Positions 10,094 to 23,425 of a stretch of DNA of 64,000 nucleotides are shown here, one piece after another; the stretch's first letter is position 1; each line of letters begins with the position of its first letter. Source of the stretch: Dermanyssus gallinae (lineage: Eukaryota > Arthropoda > Arachnida > Mesostigmata > Dermanyssidae); the NCBI GenBank assembly GCA_003439945.1, contig QVRM01002104.1, positions 281,276 through 345,275 of the forward strand. The letters run 5' to 3'. The notes under the pieces are model-generated. The model ran no database searches. It saw only the letters and a program-made list of their open reading frames with translations, and had not been told where the DNA came from. The position numbers were made by a program, and so were the translations under genes.

Positions 10094-10262
10094 CGATGAC
10101 GTGGTGCATTCGTCTGCGCCTCGCGACCGGCGGAGACACAGAGGTGCGCGGGTTCGAGCCCCACCGTTGCAAATTTTTATTTATGGGGGTCCATCTTTGA
10201 AGCAATGGCGAGAAGCAATCCCGTGGACGGTAAATCTTGGCTGGGGGTCAGCCCGAAAGGTA
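10094..10262 (+). mobile_element. tRNA-derived SINE, family 2, copy A
   Basis: The tRNA-like head GTGGTGCATTCGTCTGCG ... GGTTCGAGCCCCACCGTTGC carries Pol III A- and B-box-like sequences and is followed by about 85 bp of body ending in CAGCCCGAAAGG. A clearly homologous copy lies on the other strand at 34674-34825. The match covers head and body, so these are dispersed repeats and not a tRNA gene. Confidence 0.7.
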
Positions 10263-11045
10263 TTTTTGGAGAACTCTTGCTGAATTGCAGAATCACAGTG
10301 TCATTAGGGAAGGAGGTTATCGACTGTGTCACCAGACACTCGCCGCCAGAACCCCCCTCTCTCTCTCTCTTTGGGCTGAGACTACGCCTGCACCGCTTAG
10401 AGCCTGATGGATATCCTAACTTATTTTGCCGCAGCGTTATGCGCCCCTCCCACACACACACACACATACTTAGCGAGCGACAAAAAATCGACCAATCTTC
10501 ATCGGTAAATCAACGGTCAACTTCACTACTGTTTTGTCAATATCTAGCCAAATCTTGATATTTGGTCCAGACCGGGATTCCCAGGACACTGTTGATTTCT
10601 AACGCCTCAGCAGCTTTCTCGAATGTGTTGAACCACAGTTAAATAAGAGTGCGCCTCCTGGTTCAGGCTGAGTCTGGACAAACAGCTCGGAACGTCAGTC
10701 TAGAAGGCCACCGAGCCATCATCTGCGCCGCTGACAGTTATGGAAAGCTTGTACACTTTTTCTCCTTCGGGTTTACACCACCACCACCTTAATTCTGCTA
10801 CAGAATGAGCGACGTTTCTCCTCTGCTATAGCGATGCCTGAGTAATATCACCCATATCACTCCCCAGTGGAGAGTAAACAGAACGGGTCATTGCACGTGT
10901 GCGGGAGGGCAGACGACAGATGCATGTACGACTCTGGCTAGCGAGACCAGCACGCAGAAACTAACATACTACGGCCCGGGGCCGATACTGTCACATGAAT
11001 TAGCCGGCGCTCAAACAGAACGATGCTTTTGTATATATATATATA

Positions 11046-11078
<33 letters not shown>

Positions 11079-11211
11079 CTGGCTTGCTTAGTTGCTTAAT
11101 GTACATTTATTGAGAGCTATAAGGTTAAGATGGCTAACCTGGAACTAAAGCTATTGAGAACCAGGGCAATGGTAAACGATGCATGGAAACAAGCAAATAC
11201 AAATTTGAACG

Positions 11212-11283
<72 letters not shown>

Positions 11284-12652
11284 CTAATGTTATACCTAGA
11301 ACGTGTGTTTTAATGAAGATTTTCAAGTGTATCTATACATTTATGTGAACTTTAATAACTGTGTGACTTATTAAAAGCTTTAATAACCAGACATTCACTT
11401 GCATTACAGACACAGAGTCATCACAAATTTGGCAAACGAACGCGCCCTTGGCGTCAATTGTGTCCCCTCTAAAGGTCTGTAACTACCTAGACATCACCAC
11501 TGCGGGCGAAGGCTGTCTGTAGCCTGGAATCTGGCGTTTTATCTGTTTCTGAGTATTCTTTCGAAAAAAGAGATGCTTATCTTTTTCCAATACGTCCTAA
11601 ACCGTAGTATAGGTTACTATGTCCTGCAAGCCAAGATTTTCTAACAGCTGTTTAGTCTTCAAGCAAAGCAGCGAACGCTGTAAACTCGCATGTGTCACCA
11701 TTCTAACCTTTGGAAATATGTAAGTTGGCGGGCATGTCGTTCAGTATTAGAAAACCTCGTTGAGAACACCAAAGAGAAATATGCTCTAAGCAAGTTGAAG
11801 TCATCGATATTAAAAGCTATAAGCAAATCGACCTTGTAGCGAAATTTTATAAATATATTGAATGACTCCAACCCACGCTCAAATCTAATTGTATATATAT
11901 ATATATATAACAAAATAATTAATAAGCGTATAACATACTACAATTGCAGCAACTTGAGAATAAAGTACATTACTACGAAATAAACCGGTGGTGACCATGG
12001 CCAAAACTTTAAAGTAGGCTTGATTGTTGAGCTAATTAAATACGGCCTCGTATATTGTGAAGTTCTTTATTTTCATTGTGTAACCGACAAGATCTTTTGA
12101 CCCTACTGCGAACTATCAAGAATACCCGTCATATATTAATACGCATCACCGTGATGATCACAGCAACAGAGATACGCTTTCTTTCTTACTTCTGTATTGC
12201 AACTCCTCGCTCAAAACAGGCAGTTCACCGCCTTGTCCAACGTGTCCTCAACTAAACTCAACAAGTTGAAAACTTATATATATATATATATATATATAAT
12301 ACGAGACTAGGCGTTTTGTTTGAGACGAACACTAAATTTGCATAAGGCTTAATTCACAGAATCCTGCCTTTAACGCACGAAAGTGTTACAATACGAACGA
12401 ACAAATAGCCTCCGATAATCAAACACACGAGCATATCACACTTAACGTTCGGGTTTACGTCGTCAGTAGACTTGATCTAGATATGTTATACCATTTTCCA
12501 CGATACAAATGCTTATGACCAACAAACAGTAACGAGAACAAATAATAGTAGTAATAATAATAATAATAATAATACAAGGGCCCTACGTAACCAGCGAGAG
12601 GCAACACGTGTATTATCCACTTTTCTAACAAAAGCTGAACCACGAGAGAGTG
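10263..12652. other. Intergenic stretch, partly 3' UTR of the nrf-6-like gene
   Basis: AT-rich DNA with (TA)n tracts at 11035-11076, 11217-11280 and 12274-12298. The part next to 12653 should be 3' UTR of the minus-strand nrf-6-like gene and includes a short (AAT)n run at 12545-12573. No other gene is seen. Confidence 0.4.
11217..11280. repeat. (TA)n microsatellite
   Basis: About 32 TA units. Confidence 0.98.
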
Positions 12653-12895
12653 TTAGAGCGGCCTATAATTTGCAGGAGCTTTTCGCGGTGAACGTATGGA
12701 AGGTTTGGAGGCACTTTGTGAGTCCAGAAATGTCACGTTGATCGGGGCTTGATCGGGCGAGGTAGCACGTTTGGCGTCATGTCGTCGCACTTTGAAGAAC
12801 TCGCTGGCAATTCGAAGACAAGGCCCCTCAACGACGACATAAAGTACCGCCGACAGCGCGAGCGTAATCACGAAATGTCCGCAAAATGAGTAGAC
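12653..12895 (-). CDS. nrf-6-like exon 15 (C-terminus)
   Basis: Acceptor TCTGTGACCAG. Encodes a last hydrophobic segment ([17 protein letters not shown]), where the E-x-P is the family's usual end of the final helix, and a 50-residue polar, basic, Ser-rich cytoplasmic-type tail ending NYRPL-stop. Confidence 0.92.
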   Translation of the reverse strand, partial: VYSFCGHFVITLALSAVLYVVVEGPCLRIASEFFKVRRHDAKRATSPDQAPINVTFLDSQSASKPSIRSPRKAPANYRPL

Positions 12896-14478
12896 CTGGT
12901 CACAGAAGCAGAGCGTATGTCTATGTTGATATGTTTGTATATATGCATTTGCTTATTTGAATGCATGTACGTGTATATATTTATATTTATATTTATATTT
13001 TATTATATTTATATTTATATTTTATATTTATATTTATATTTATATTTATATTTATATTTATATTTATATTTATATTTATATTTATATTTATATTATATTT
13101 ATATTATATTTATATTTATATTTATATTTATATTATATTATATTTATATTTATACAAACAGTGACTTTCTACTTCACCCGATGCACTGAAGCTAAAACAA
13201 CTCACCTTTCGATAGTGCGAATAGTAAATTAAAGTACGCGTTGAAGCGACCTCGTAGAGAATCAGCAGTGGGTGAATCAGGTATCCGAGGTAGGCGAGGC
13301 GACCCAGTACACCAAAACCGCTCCACGAAAGAACTGCCGTTATCGGGCCTGGATGTGACATAAACCATATATATATTTATATATAGCGTAGAAATTTGCA
13401 CGTATATGTTTTGACTATCAGTTCTTTATTGTGATTGTAGTTCTATATGATGTGATACTTTCTCAACTGAAAGGCAACACGCGATCGTTAGACTTTTGAT
13501 AGTTACGTCGATACGCAATTATCCAGGCAATAGCGGACTACAATATAAATAAAAATATATATATATATATACATTCAAAATAGGAGCTGAGAAATGAGAA
13601 TATAAGGCGAATTGTTGTTGTTGTTGTTGTTGTAGTTGTTGTATCTCACCTCCCCGGCCAGAAACACAGGCAAAAATTAGCCACGCTATGCCGAGACTCC
13701 AGATGACCCGATGGCTGCCGGCGTACAATGTAGCTACTGCCAGCGACGGCAGCTGTACGTTCCACGGGTACGCAATCGCGAGAACTCCGACACAGCCAAA
13801 TAGCGATGACACCCATAGCATCAGCTCGACAGCCTGGAGTATAATAGGCGAAGTAGTGTGAAGTATTCGATGTTGACATGAGGGATAATGAAGTAGAGGA
13901 CACTTATTATTCTAACAGGCCAGACTCGACCAGTGGGTCGACAAGCGAGAACAAGGGCACTACTGGCACTATGCAAGCAGTGGTTATTAACTTAGCTAAA
14001 CAATAACTAAGTTGTTTAGTTAGATTGCTTAACTAAACAATTTTGTATCATATTGGTTGGTTGGCTTTTTATTGATAACATGAACACACAACCAGAACAC
14101 AGCAGGTAGCTAGCTCACTCGGAAAGTGAGGGGGCAATTTAAATCTGCGCATATATATATATAAAGTGACGAGCAAATTAGTACACGAGTAACGTCCGAT
14201 ATTGCATTCGTCACAATATTTACATACGCACTCGTCAATTTCAAAACAAATTCCTCTCAAGCATATAAGGCGGTGGTAACCATGTCATATTGTTCAGCAC
14301 ATTATAGATCTATTTTTCTCTGATGACATTTTCTATTTATTGCTGCAAAAAGCAGGACCCTCGACATAGAGACCCACTACAAATGCCGTCGCTACAATCA
14401 CGTGTCAACATTATTCTTAGCCTACAAAATGATGTGCAAACTTTTGTACTGTACTACCAATTCATGGTGAATAAACCT

Positions 14479-14516
<38 letters not shown>

Positions 14517-17500
14517 CCTACAGTATGGACCAATATCCATGAACGACAATCTCGAACGTATACTACTGCTTTTGCGTACCTTGGGTATGCTAATATGCCG
14601 ATACTTCCGAATCATGTACCCTAGAAGGATGCCAATGCAGAACGGGCCGACGTGGTTGTACGGCTTTTGGTAGACCATTGAACAGATCTCCACCAGCAAG
14701 CTGAAAGGTAACAATGTTAACATGGGCCGTATCAGTTAATCAATTCGTATTTTCGTGAGCCTTAACAATCAATCAATTAATCAATCAAACGCTTGTTGCT
14801 ACCCCGCAAGAGCAGAGATGAGAGTAAACACCGCTCATTCAAATGGAGCCGAGGGTTTCGTCGTGAATGATTAGGAATTTGCTTGGGGAGCTAGGGTGAG
14901 GGAGACAGATGCTTTGTGAAGCACATCGTAAAAAAGCAGATCTAGAAATCTTGCAGCATGAATGACTCTATGTACACTTACTTCAAAACTACTGCATTGT
15001 CGTTGATACAATAATTGAGGGGAATTTGTATAGGCATCATTGTTATTGACGGCCTTCGTTCTCGACGTGGCTACTGACTTCTTGTGCGGCTTGGCCCCAC
15101 TCAGTAAACACGCTAACAAACGGCCATTGTCTCGTACATACTGGCACTTTTTTATTTAAGGTGGCGGGGGGGGGGGGATTACCTGACTAGTAATGAACAT
15201 GCAAACCCACTTAAACGTATCCTTCTTTCTCGATTCCTCGGGCCCATTATTACATGGCATCTCATCGACACATTGGCACCTGTACAGTTTGGCACCAACC
15301 CAGTGCCATTTACGGCAATTGCAAGACCCAGAATCTTATGTAAGCAGAATGAACGTTTTTATTGAAAACAATTGAAGTTTAATTACTTGAGATCGGGGAA
15401 GAAGATCATTCCTGGTGGCAGATTGTAGATGAAGGTAATAACCGCTGAGACAACGGAGCCAATCAGAATAAACGCGATGTTAATTATCAGACCTCGGTTG
15501 AAAGACCTGCAACAGAAGTAGTCAAAATCATTATATATATATATATATATATATAAAGCTTTTTGTCGAACGCACTAGCTGGTCTCTGCCGAATTTCGGT
15601 CGAGCTTAGTTCACTGTAGACTATGTTATTTTCTTGTCGCTGTTAATTGTGTTACTGCCGTGTTACATTTATTGACGCTAATGATATTTTTATTTTCTGT
15701 CTGAAGCAACATTCAAGCTTGCTGCAGACGCTTTGGAAAAAAAAACGATTCAATGATAAATGGAAATTCGTGATATGGGGGACTGGTAGATGTGTTTCAG
15801 GCTCGGGATATAGAAGGTGCTGTGAATGAGATAAGCACACACATACAAAACCTGATAGAATTTTGCAAACGGAGTAACGTAGTACTGACAGTGTGTTCGC
15901 TTCCAATGGTCGTGGATACTAAAAAAGGGCGGGACTATCGGGGTACGTGCAGGGCAGTCAATAGAAAAATAATGCAGTTGGTCAGAGCAGCGAATTACGA
16001 ATACTTGTCTCTTGAATACATTCAAGACAATCCAAGGGCCATGGCCTTTGATGGAGTGCACTACGGGGAGGTAGGTGCGGTACTAGCGGCACGGCCAATT
16101 GGCAAAAGAGCGTGCGATTGGCACAAAGTTAGGCCTACTATAATTAAAGTAGTCAATGCCCAAGTAGGATATAGGGCAACAGAGCACGTTAGGGGGATGC
16201 AGACGTGGAATCAACAAAATCAGCGCGGCGCACCGGAAATGCGAGTCCCAAACACAAATTTTTGCAGCACGCGGTATGGGCATTTAAACGAGGGGCAAAC
16301 GGTACGCTACAGACACACAGGATGGGACAACAGATACAGGGACATAAGAGAGATGAGGGGACAGCATGGATACAGGGAAGAGTGGGACAACAGGTACAGG
16401 GGAAAACGGGACAACGGGAGCTCTTTCTCGAGGGAGGGGGAACACATAGGAGCAGCGGAGATCAAGGGGGCATTGGAAGTGATCAGACGGTTGGCCATCA
16501 GTGGCATCGAGGGGAGGAGATGAAGGTTGGCCTAAGATGCAAAAGAGGAAGCAGGGCAAAGGAAAAGCCTAGGAGTAATGTTCCTTTTGAACGGGTTGCC
16601 ATGCTAAATATGAGAGGGGGGAGGCGAAGAGGAAAGTGGGAAGAATTATATAAATTACTTACAATAAGGTCTGTGGATATCATGATAGTAACGGAAACGC
16701 ATTTGCGGGAGATGGAAGTGCCGCCGGGTTTAAAGGGATATAATTGGTATGGTACAAATCGGAATACGGACAATGGAGAAAACAGGTTTGGGGGAGTTGG
16801 GATATTAACTAGGGATGCTATTTTGTGCGAAGAAGTTGTGAATGCCAAAATGAAGGATCTGGTGGTTATAGAGATACGCATGGAAGGGACAATCGGGGCC
16901 GTAATGGGGGTATACAGAGCGCCAAGCAACACGGAAGAAGAAGATGACCAGCTATTTGAAAGGGTATATAAAGTAATGGAGGAATATCAGGATAAAGGAG
17001 GGGTAATATGTTTGGGAGATTGGAATGCACATATCGAACAGTTAGATGGACGAGAAGACAGAGCGGGCAGAAGACTAATACAATTAGCAGAGTCGAGTGA
17101 GGCCCAAATTTTAAATTTGGACCCGCGGGTAGAAGGGAGATATACGTACACGCAGGGGGATAGAAAGTCGTGCGTAGATTATGTACTGACGAAGGGTAAA
17201 ATAGATAAATGGGTAGAAGAAATCAAGATAGACGAAGAGAAAACATACAATGTTGGAAGTGATCATAATTGGGTAGAAGTGAGTGGGAGGAAGAAGAAGC
17301 CAGGACGCGTAGTTGTACAAAAGAAATGTCTGGATAAACACGAATGGGCACAGAAAGTAGAATATATAAAACAGCTCTTAGTGGCAAATGGGGAAAGGCA
17401 GGTAGACGAGATGCATAGGAATATTAAGGAGGCATATGACAAGTGTTGTAAGATAGGGAGGGGAGTTCAAAAGGGAGGAGAACGAGGATGGTGGAGTGAC

Positions 17501-20150
17501 GAAATAAATACGGCAATAATGGAAAGGAAAAGGTGGAGTAAGGAGCATAGAAAGGTAATGGGAAGGGACACAGATAAGGCAGAAAAGTATTGGGAAAATT
17601 ACAAGGAAGCCAAGAATAAAGCTCAAATGTTAATACAGGATGCAATAAAAAACGCAGACGAGAGAGAATTTAACAGGATTTTAGGGGCCCCCAAGGGCCA
17701 GCGAGCCAAACAGTTTTGGGACTATGTCAGACAGGAAAAAACAAGGATGACAAATAACGTCCAGGACAGAACATACACAATAGATGAAATGGACACCGCG
17801 TTACAAGCACTATTTTTTACGACTAACGTGAGCAGTATAGAAAAGACAAGAACTAGCACAGAAATTACAACCACAGCAGACGAGATCGAAAGCGTGTTAA
17901 AGACAATGAATCCAAAAACGGCGTGTGGTCTTGACGGGATTTCGGTAGGAATTGTACAGGCTTTGGGAAAAGAGTACGTGCATTATCTAACGAAGCAATT
18001 TAATAATATATTTGGAGGGGGAAGAATCCCGGAGGGTTGGCGCAAGGGAAGAGTTTCTCTTATTCCCAAGGAGGGGGTAGATAATGACACTCTACAAAAT
18101 AGGCGACCGATCACAATTACACCTATAGCGTATCGAATATTTATGCAAGTGTTTAAGAATAGGATGCAGAGTATTCTGGAGACAAATGAGAAAATAGGAG
18201 AATGGCAATGCGGATTTAGGAAAGGATATAGGCTAGACGATCACCTTTTCCTACTAAGTCAGGTTGTCGAAACATCGAGATTGCGGGGACAAGGGTGTGT
18301 GGCAGGATTTTTAGATCTTAAGAAAGCATATGATATGGTGGACAGAACAAAGTTGTATAAAATTATGCTAGAGGAGGGTTTGGAGAGAAGTTGGGTAGAG
18401 TTGCTGGAAGAAATTTACAGAAATAACACGGTAAGAATAATAATAGCAGCCGAAAAATCTAGAGAGTTCATAGTCGCTAAGGGGGTCAGGCAAGGCTGTC
18501 CGTTGTCATCGGTTATTTTTTTGATGTATATAGAGAGAATAGCGCGAAGGATTAATAAAACGGGTTTAGGGTGGCAGATAGGGGAAAAAGGTGTATATAT
18601 CAAGACACCTGTGCTGCTGTTTGCTGATGATATGGTAGTGTTAGGGCGGGGCACTAGCGAGGTTCAACAAATGTTGAATGCATGTGGGGAAGCAGCGGAG
18701 GAACTAGACATGGTGTTTAATGAAAAAAAGAGCGCAATTTTAGTATTTAACGGAATTAGGGAGGTAAGAAAGCTTGTAGTACAGGGGAAGGAATTGGAGT
18801 ATAAAAGTGAGTACAAGTATCTTGGGGTGACAATGACTACAGGGGGGAATTATCTAGAAAAAGAAGAGATATTACGGAGGAAGAAAGCTGAAAGAGGAAG
18901 AAATGCAGTAAGGTGTAAGGGCCTCTGGGGGTTTAACAAATATATAGTAACAAGGAATATATGGAAGGCCATGTATGTGCCAGGATTGACCTTTGCTAAC
19001 GCCTCTCTGGTCCACAGCGCGGGGTTAGGAAAGAAGTTAGAAACAATACAAAGAGAAGTGATAAGATTTGCATTGGGTTGCCGTTTTAATTGCGCTAGGG
19101 AATTTCTTGAGGGCGAAGGAGGAATGTCAAAATTTATACAAAGGGAAGTACAAAGTAAGCTAAGATTTAGTGTTAGGATTAAAAGTGTCACAAATAAAAG
19201 ATGGGTTAAACAGATGCAGCTGGTAAAGACGGCACTAAAGATGAAAACGAAGTGGGATCGCAGAGTAGAATTTGCAGCTAGGGAGATTGGGTACAATAGT
19301 CAGCAATGGGCCAGAGCGGGAATATCGGAGAAGATGGTGAAATCGAGGGTGAACAAGTCATATACAGGCAAATGGAAATTGGCGATGGGTTCCAGATCGA
19401 GTTTGGCAAGTATATATGGAAAGGAAAAGACGGAAAGGGGCGGGGTAGAATGGGTATACGATAATTCAAAAGCGAGCGGGCTATTGGCAGATGCCAGGGC
19501 AGGGATGTTGGATACAAGGATACAAAGAGCTAAATATATGGAGGGACAAAGTACAGAATGTCGAGCATGTGGACTAGGGAATGAGTCAATTGAGCATATT
19601 GTTAAAGAATGTACAGCCCTAGGGGGAAGCAGAGATATAGAGCTGTCGGATGCCCTAGCTCTAGGACCAAACGTTAGAAAGGACCTGGTCGATATTACAA
19701 AGAAGAGGCTGTCCCAATGGAAAGCAAATACTCAGTAGGTATGGAAGTGTACATTGATTATTCAGATGCATAGGTAACATATATGCTGCCGCTCTAAGCG
19801 CCCCTGATAAAAAAGGGTGACATGTGTATTTAGGTATGCATGCCAAGCGAATAATAAATCAATCAATCAATCAATGGCCAAAACGCAAAAACGTGTGGGG
19901 CGATGTGCGCCAGTAACTTGCCGGTAGAGCGGAATGATGAGCAAAGGGGCTAGAAGCACGTACTGGAACGCGCACGCCAGATACCATGTCGCCACGAGGC
20001 ACTGTAATAGAAATGTGCAGCCACAGAGAGCAGTGGTAGAACGTCAACAGCGAAACCAGCCATTAAACGCAAGTTGTGGCCTCAGCATATCGGGACCTAG
20101 CTCACAACGACGAGGGCATTAAGAGCAGCCGCTGTGACAACGGGGCAACA

Positions 20151-20208
<58 letters not shown>

Positions 20209-22524
20209 TGTAAGAATTTATTTATTACGTGTTAAACAATGTTACAGTTGTGAGGTCTGAGCGTTATGTTGCAATTTCCTTAAATAATTATTTCAATCGA
20301 TGGCGCCCAAAACAGATGCCGCGTCGACATAAATATCAACAACAACAACTACGGCGGTAACTCTAGCACGAGGTCTGCCAACGACAAGCAGGAACTCAGT
20401 AGTGTAGCCAGCGTCTTCGCGCAACACGCGTTGTCGGCCATTGTCTGCCCCATACCATGTCCTGATTGCTGAAGATGTTGTTCATGAAGAGGAGGTTCGA
20501 CCACCATTTCGACTCGCACAATTCGATTTCCTTGGAGAGAACGTCCCGCCAGAACGGCCCGTCGCCGACCAGCGGCAAGATGAACAGAAGACCCATGATC
20601 GCCAGAAGGGGTGGTAGCATCCTGCAAGAGCAACGGCATTAGCGCAGTAACGTCGAAACTACGTCGTGGACGTCGCCACCGTGCATATCATACCGTTCTC
20701 TGTTCTGCATAAGTAACTTGTTTTTGTTTTTTGTTTTAGAGGACTAACTGGAAAATGCGGTTGCACACGCGAACATCGCAGGAGGGAACTCCCTTCCTGC
20801 AAGTGCGGCCGGGTAGTGTGGGACTCCAATCCCATGACTAAAAACCAGTCATGTCCCCGTCCCCCCGGCTCACTGGGAACTGCTTGGGCATAACATCGCA
20901 CAGTCATAAGTAACTTATCAGTCGTGTCCAAACGTCTAGTTTGACTGAGCAGTACCTGTTCGCTTAGCCTATCTTGCCACATAGCCACGCATTTGGCGTG
21001 ATTGTTCATGTTCTCCTCCAAACATGTGCTGACTTGTGTCCTTCGTTTTCCCTTTCTCTTGCTGTTTTTGCTTTTATCTCGGATTTTTTTCTCTTTTCAA
21101 ATTATTTCGTACTAATTTTCAGAAAAAAACGACAGTCAATTTACGTATGTCAGCAGTTGTCATAAAATTTGATAGATGCGAGTTCTGAACAGTTATTCTT
21201 CAGTACTATTTCTTAGGTTAGAAAGCGACGGGTACGCAAATCAAAGGCCGTTGACTTACGTGAAATTGTCGGGGACTGTGCACCGGCATTAAAAACAGTT
21301 ATTTTTTTGGGATTAATGAAGACGGCGTGCTTCAACTTTGATTATTGGAAAATGCAAGTAAAAATAAAGCGTTCAAAATAAGTCAATGCGCTGGAGATGA
21401 TTGAAATGATTGTTTGCATCGTGAGATGAAAGTAGCCGAAGGCAGGCGCGTGACACAACTGATATTGAATTGGCATCCCAGCAACTTATAGGGGTTCATA
21501 TTATCCTGCACGAAAAATTTGAAATTAAAAAGAACTGTGCATGCCGCGTGCTGTTGTTGGCCATTGGTCAAACCCGCAAGCGAAAAAAACACTTCCCAGA
21601 ACTTTTTGTGGGCGCTTAAGCGCAATCCACAAGACTTTTAGCGTTGATACGTGATCGTGGCCAAGACCTGGGTCAACCCACAACTGTGCACCCGAGTCTA
21701 AACAGCATCAGTGAAAGCAGTGGACAGTGCCTAGTCAGGCGGCAGAAAGTGCATGTGTTCTTTCATTTCTATTTATCTTGTCAAAGAGCTTGGTAGATGA
21801 GGTCAACAAGCTTCGAGCTGGAACTAGTCTATATGGTGGAAAGCAAATAATCATCGGTAACGTCTGTCGTTACATTGTTCTTTGTTCTGCCAACATTCTC
21901 ACTACTAACCTCCAGTATTTGTTGAAAATGAAAGACAGAACTTTCATTCTTCCGCCGGTCTCTTCAAACTCACGCCACTGCGAATACATAATCAGCAGAC
22001 CGCTGCAAAAAGAAGAGGCGACTACGATTATAGGTAAGCACTGATTTGTAACTATGTATTACATGCTAGTATTACCAATAAATATATATTTCTACAAATA
22101 CTGCAAACATAAAAAACAGATTTTATTGTTTAGAAATTTACAGAACTTTACATTTTATTTTGATTTTTAACGGCCAAAATTGAAAGGTAAACTAACATTG
22201 GTAGAAACACATTTTAAGGCAACAAAAGCAAAATGTCACTGCAATATGTAGAGATATAGAATTCACATAATAACAAGGGTTAATATTTAGATACAAATAT
22301 GACGCCAAAAAGACACAGTTTGTTATCTAGAGGTACTGACCTTAGCAAAAAGAACGAGTCAACGCTGAACGTGAAATTAAGGATCGACGACATAAACAGG
22401 CTTCCTGTCAACATTTGATGTCCATTTAGAATCGAACCTGCAAGTAACAATGTAAGCAATAACGTCTGAACATGTTGCGGGTGTATAACAGCTAAAATGC
22501 TAAGCATAGGTGCACCCCAGGGTG

Positions 22525-22622
<98 letters not shown>

Positions 22623-23353
22623 GACATTCAAGTGCAAATATCCACCAGTTGGGTATTCTCTATTTCCTCTCTAAGCCCGTAAGGTTGTTTTATCACATGT
22701 TCCCATTGCTTTAGGTGGATTAGATATTTGATGAATAGTTTCCACAATAATCGGAACTCGTAGCGTTTCCGTGTTGAACATTAGAACATTGGCCGACAAC
22801 AATTACCAATTGTTGCTGACAGATAATTTACAGTTGCTGATGGGCAAAACGATTTATTTTATTTTAATCGTGTTTCTCTCTCGTGTTTAGATTGCAGTAG
22901 ACGATGTTTGAGACGCGTCGCATCATATGTATCGTATACGATGGTGCGCGCCACTCGACTTACTGAATGCCTGGATGTTCTCGACGAAGAAGTACGTATG
23001 GCCGAATATCACCCATACCATCGAGATCGAGCGAATACCGTCGAGGACGGCCAAATTCGAGGCGCGCGCTGACCGTAACCCAAGCAGCTCGACGATGTTG
23101 CCCTGCAGCGAGAAACAACGCAACAGGCGGACCAGCGGCGAGTAGTCTGCAAGGACATCAACCGCAACACCTCAACAGCTAAGTTAAAATGGAGAAAGCA
23201 TAACAGGGAAACTAACTTATGCACTACGCAGGTCTGTATGTAGGTCCAGAGAAACCTCATAAATAAATCAGTAAATACATGAATTGTCCTAATTTGAAGT
23301 GAAATAAAGGTGTTATGCAGCATATATATATATAATATAATATATAATATATA

Positions 23354-23425
<72 letters not shown>

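Larger units (their letters stand above)
15740..19876 (+). mobile_element. CR1/L2-like LINE, 5'-truncated, antisense in nrf-6-like intron 10
   Basis: The element contains the end of ORF1, an intact ORF2 and a short 3' UTR ending in (AATC)n just after 19855, as in CR1/L2-type elements that end in short tandem repeats. The 5' boundary is uncertain (about 15700-15780): ORF1 lacks its N-terminal half. It lies on the strand opposite to the host gene. A decayed relative is at 8303-8597. The clade assignment rests on ORF1 esterase plus APE-type endonuclease plus RT and the tail, not on a tree. Confidence 0.88.

Noticed and set aside
12917..13232. ORFs rich in Tyr, Leu, Ile and Phe over the hexamer repeat, and similar YIYIYI frames over every (TA)n tract
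   Set aside because: Simple-sequence translations with no coding content.
21727..22044. 105-codon plus-strand ORF
   Set aside because: It is the antisense shadow of exon 8 of the nrf-6-like gene plus intron.
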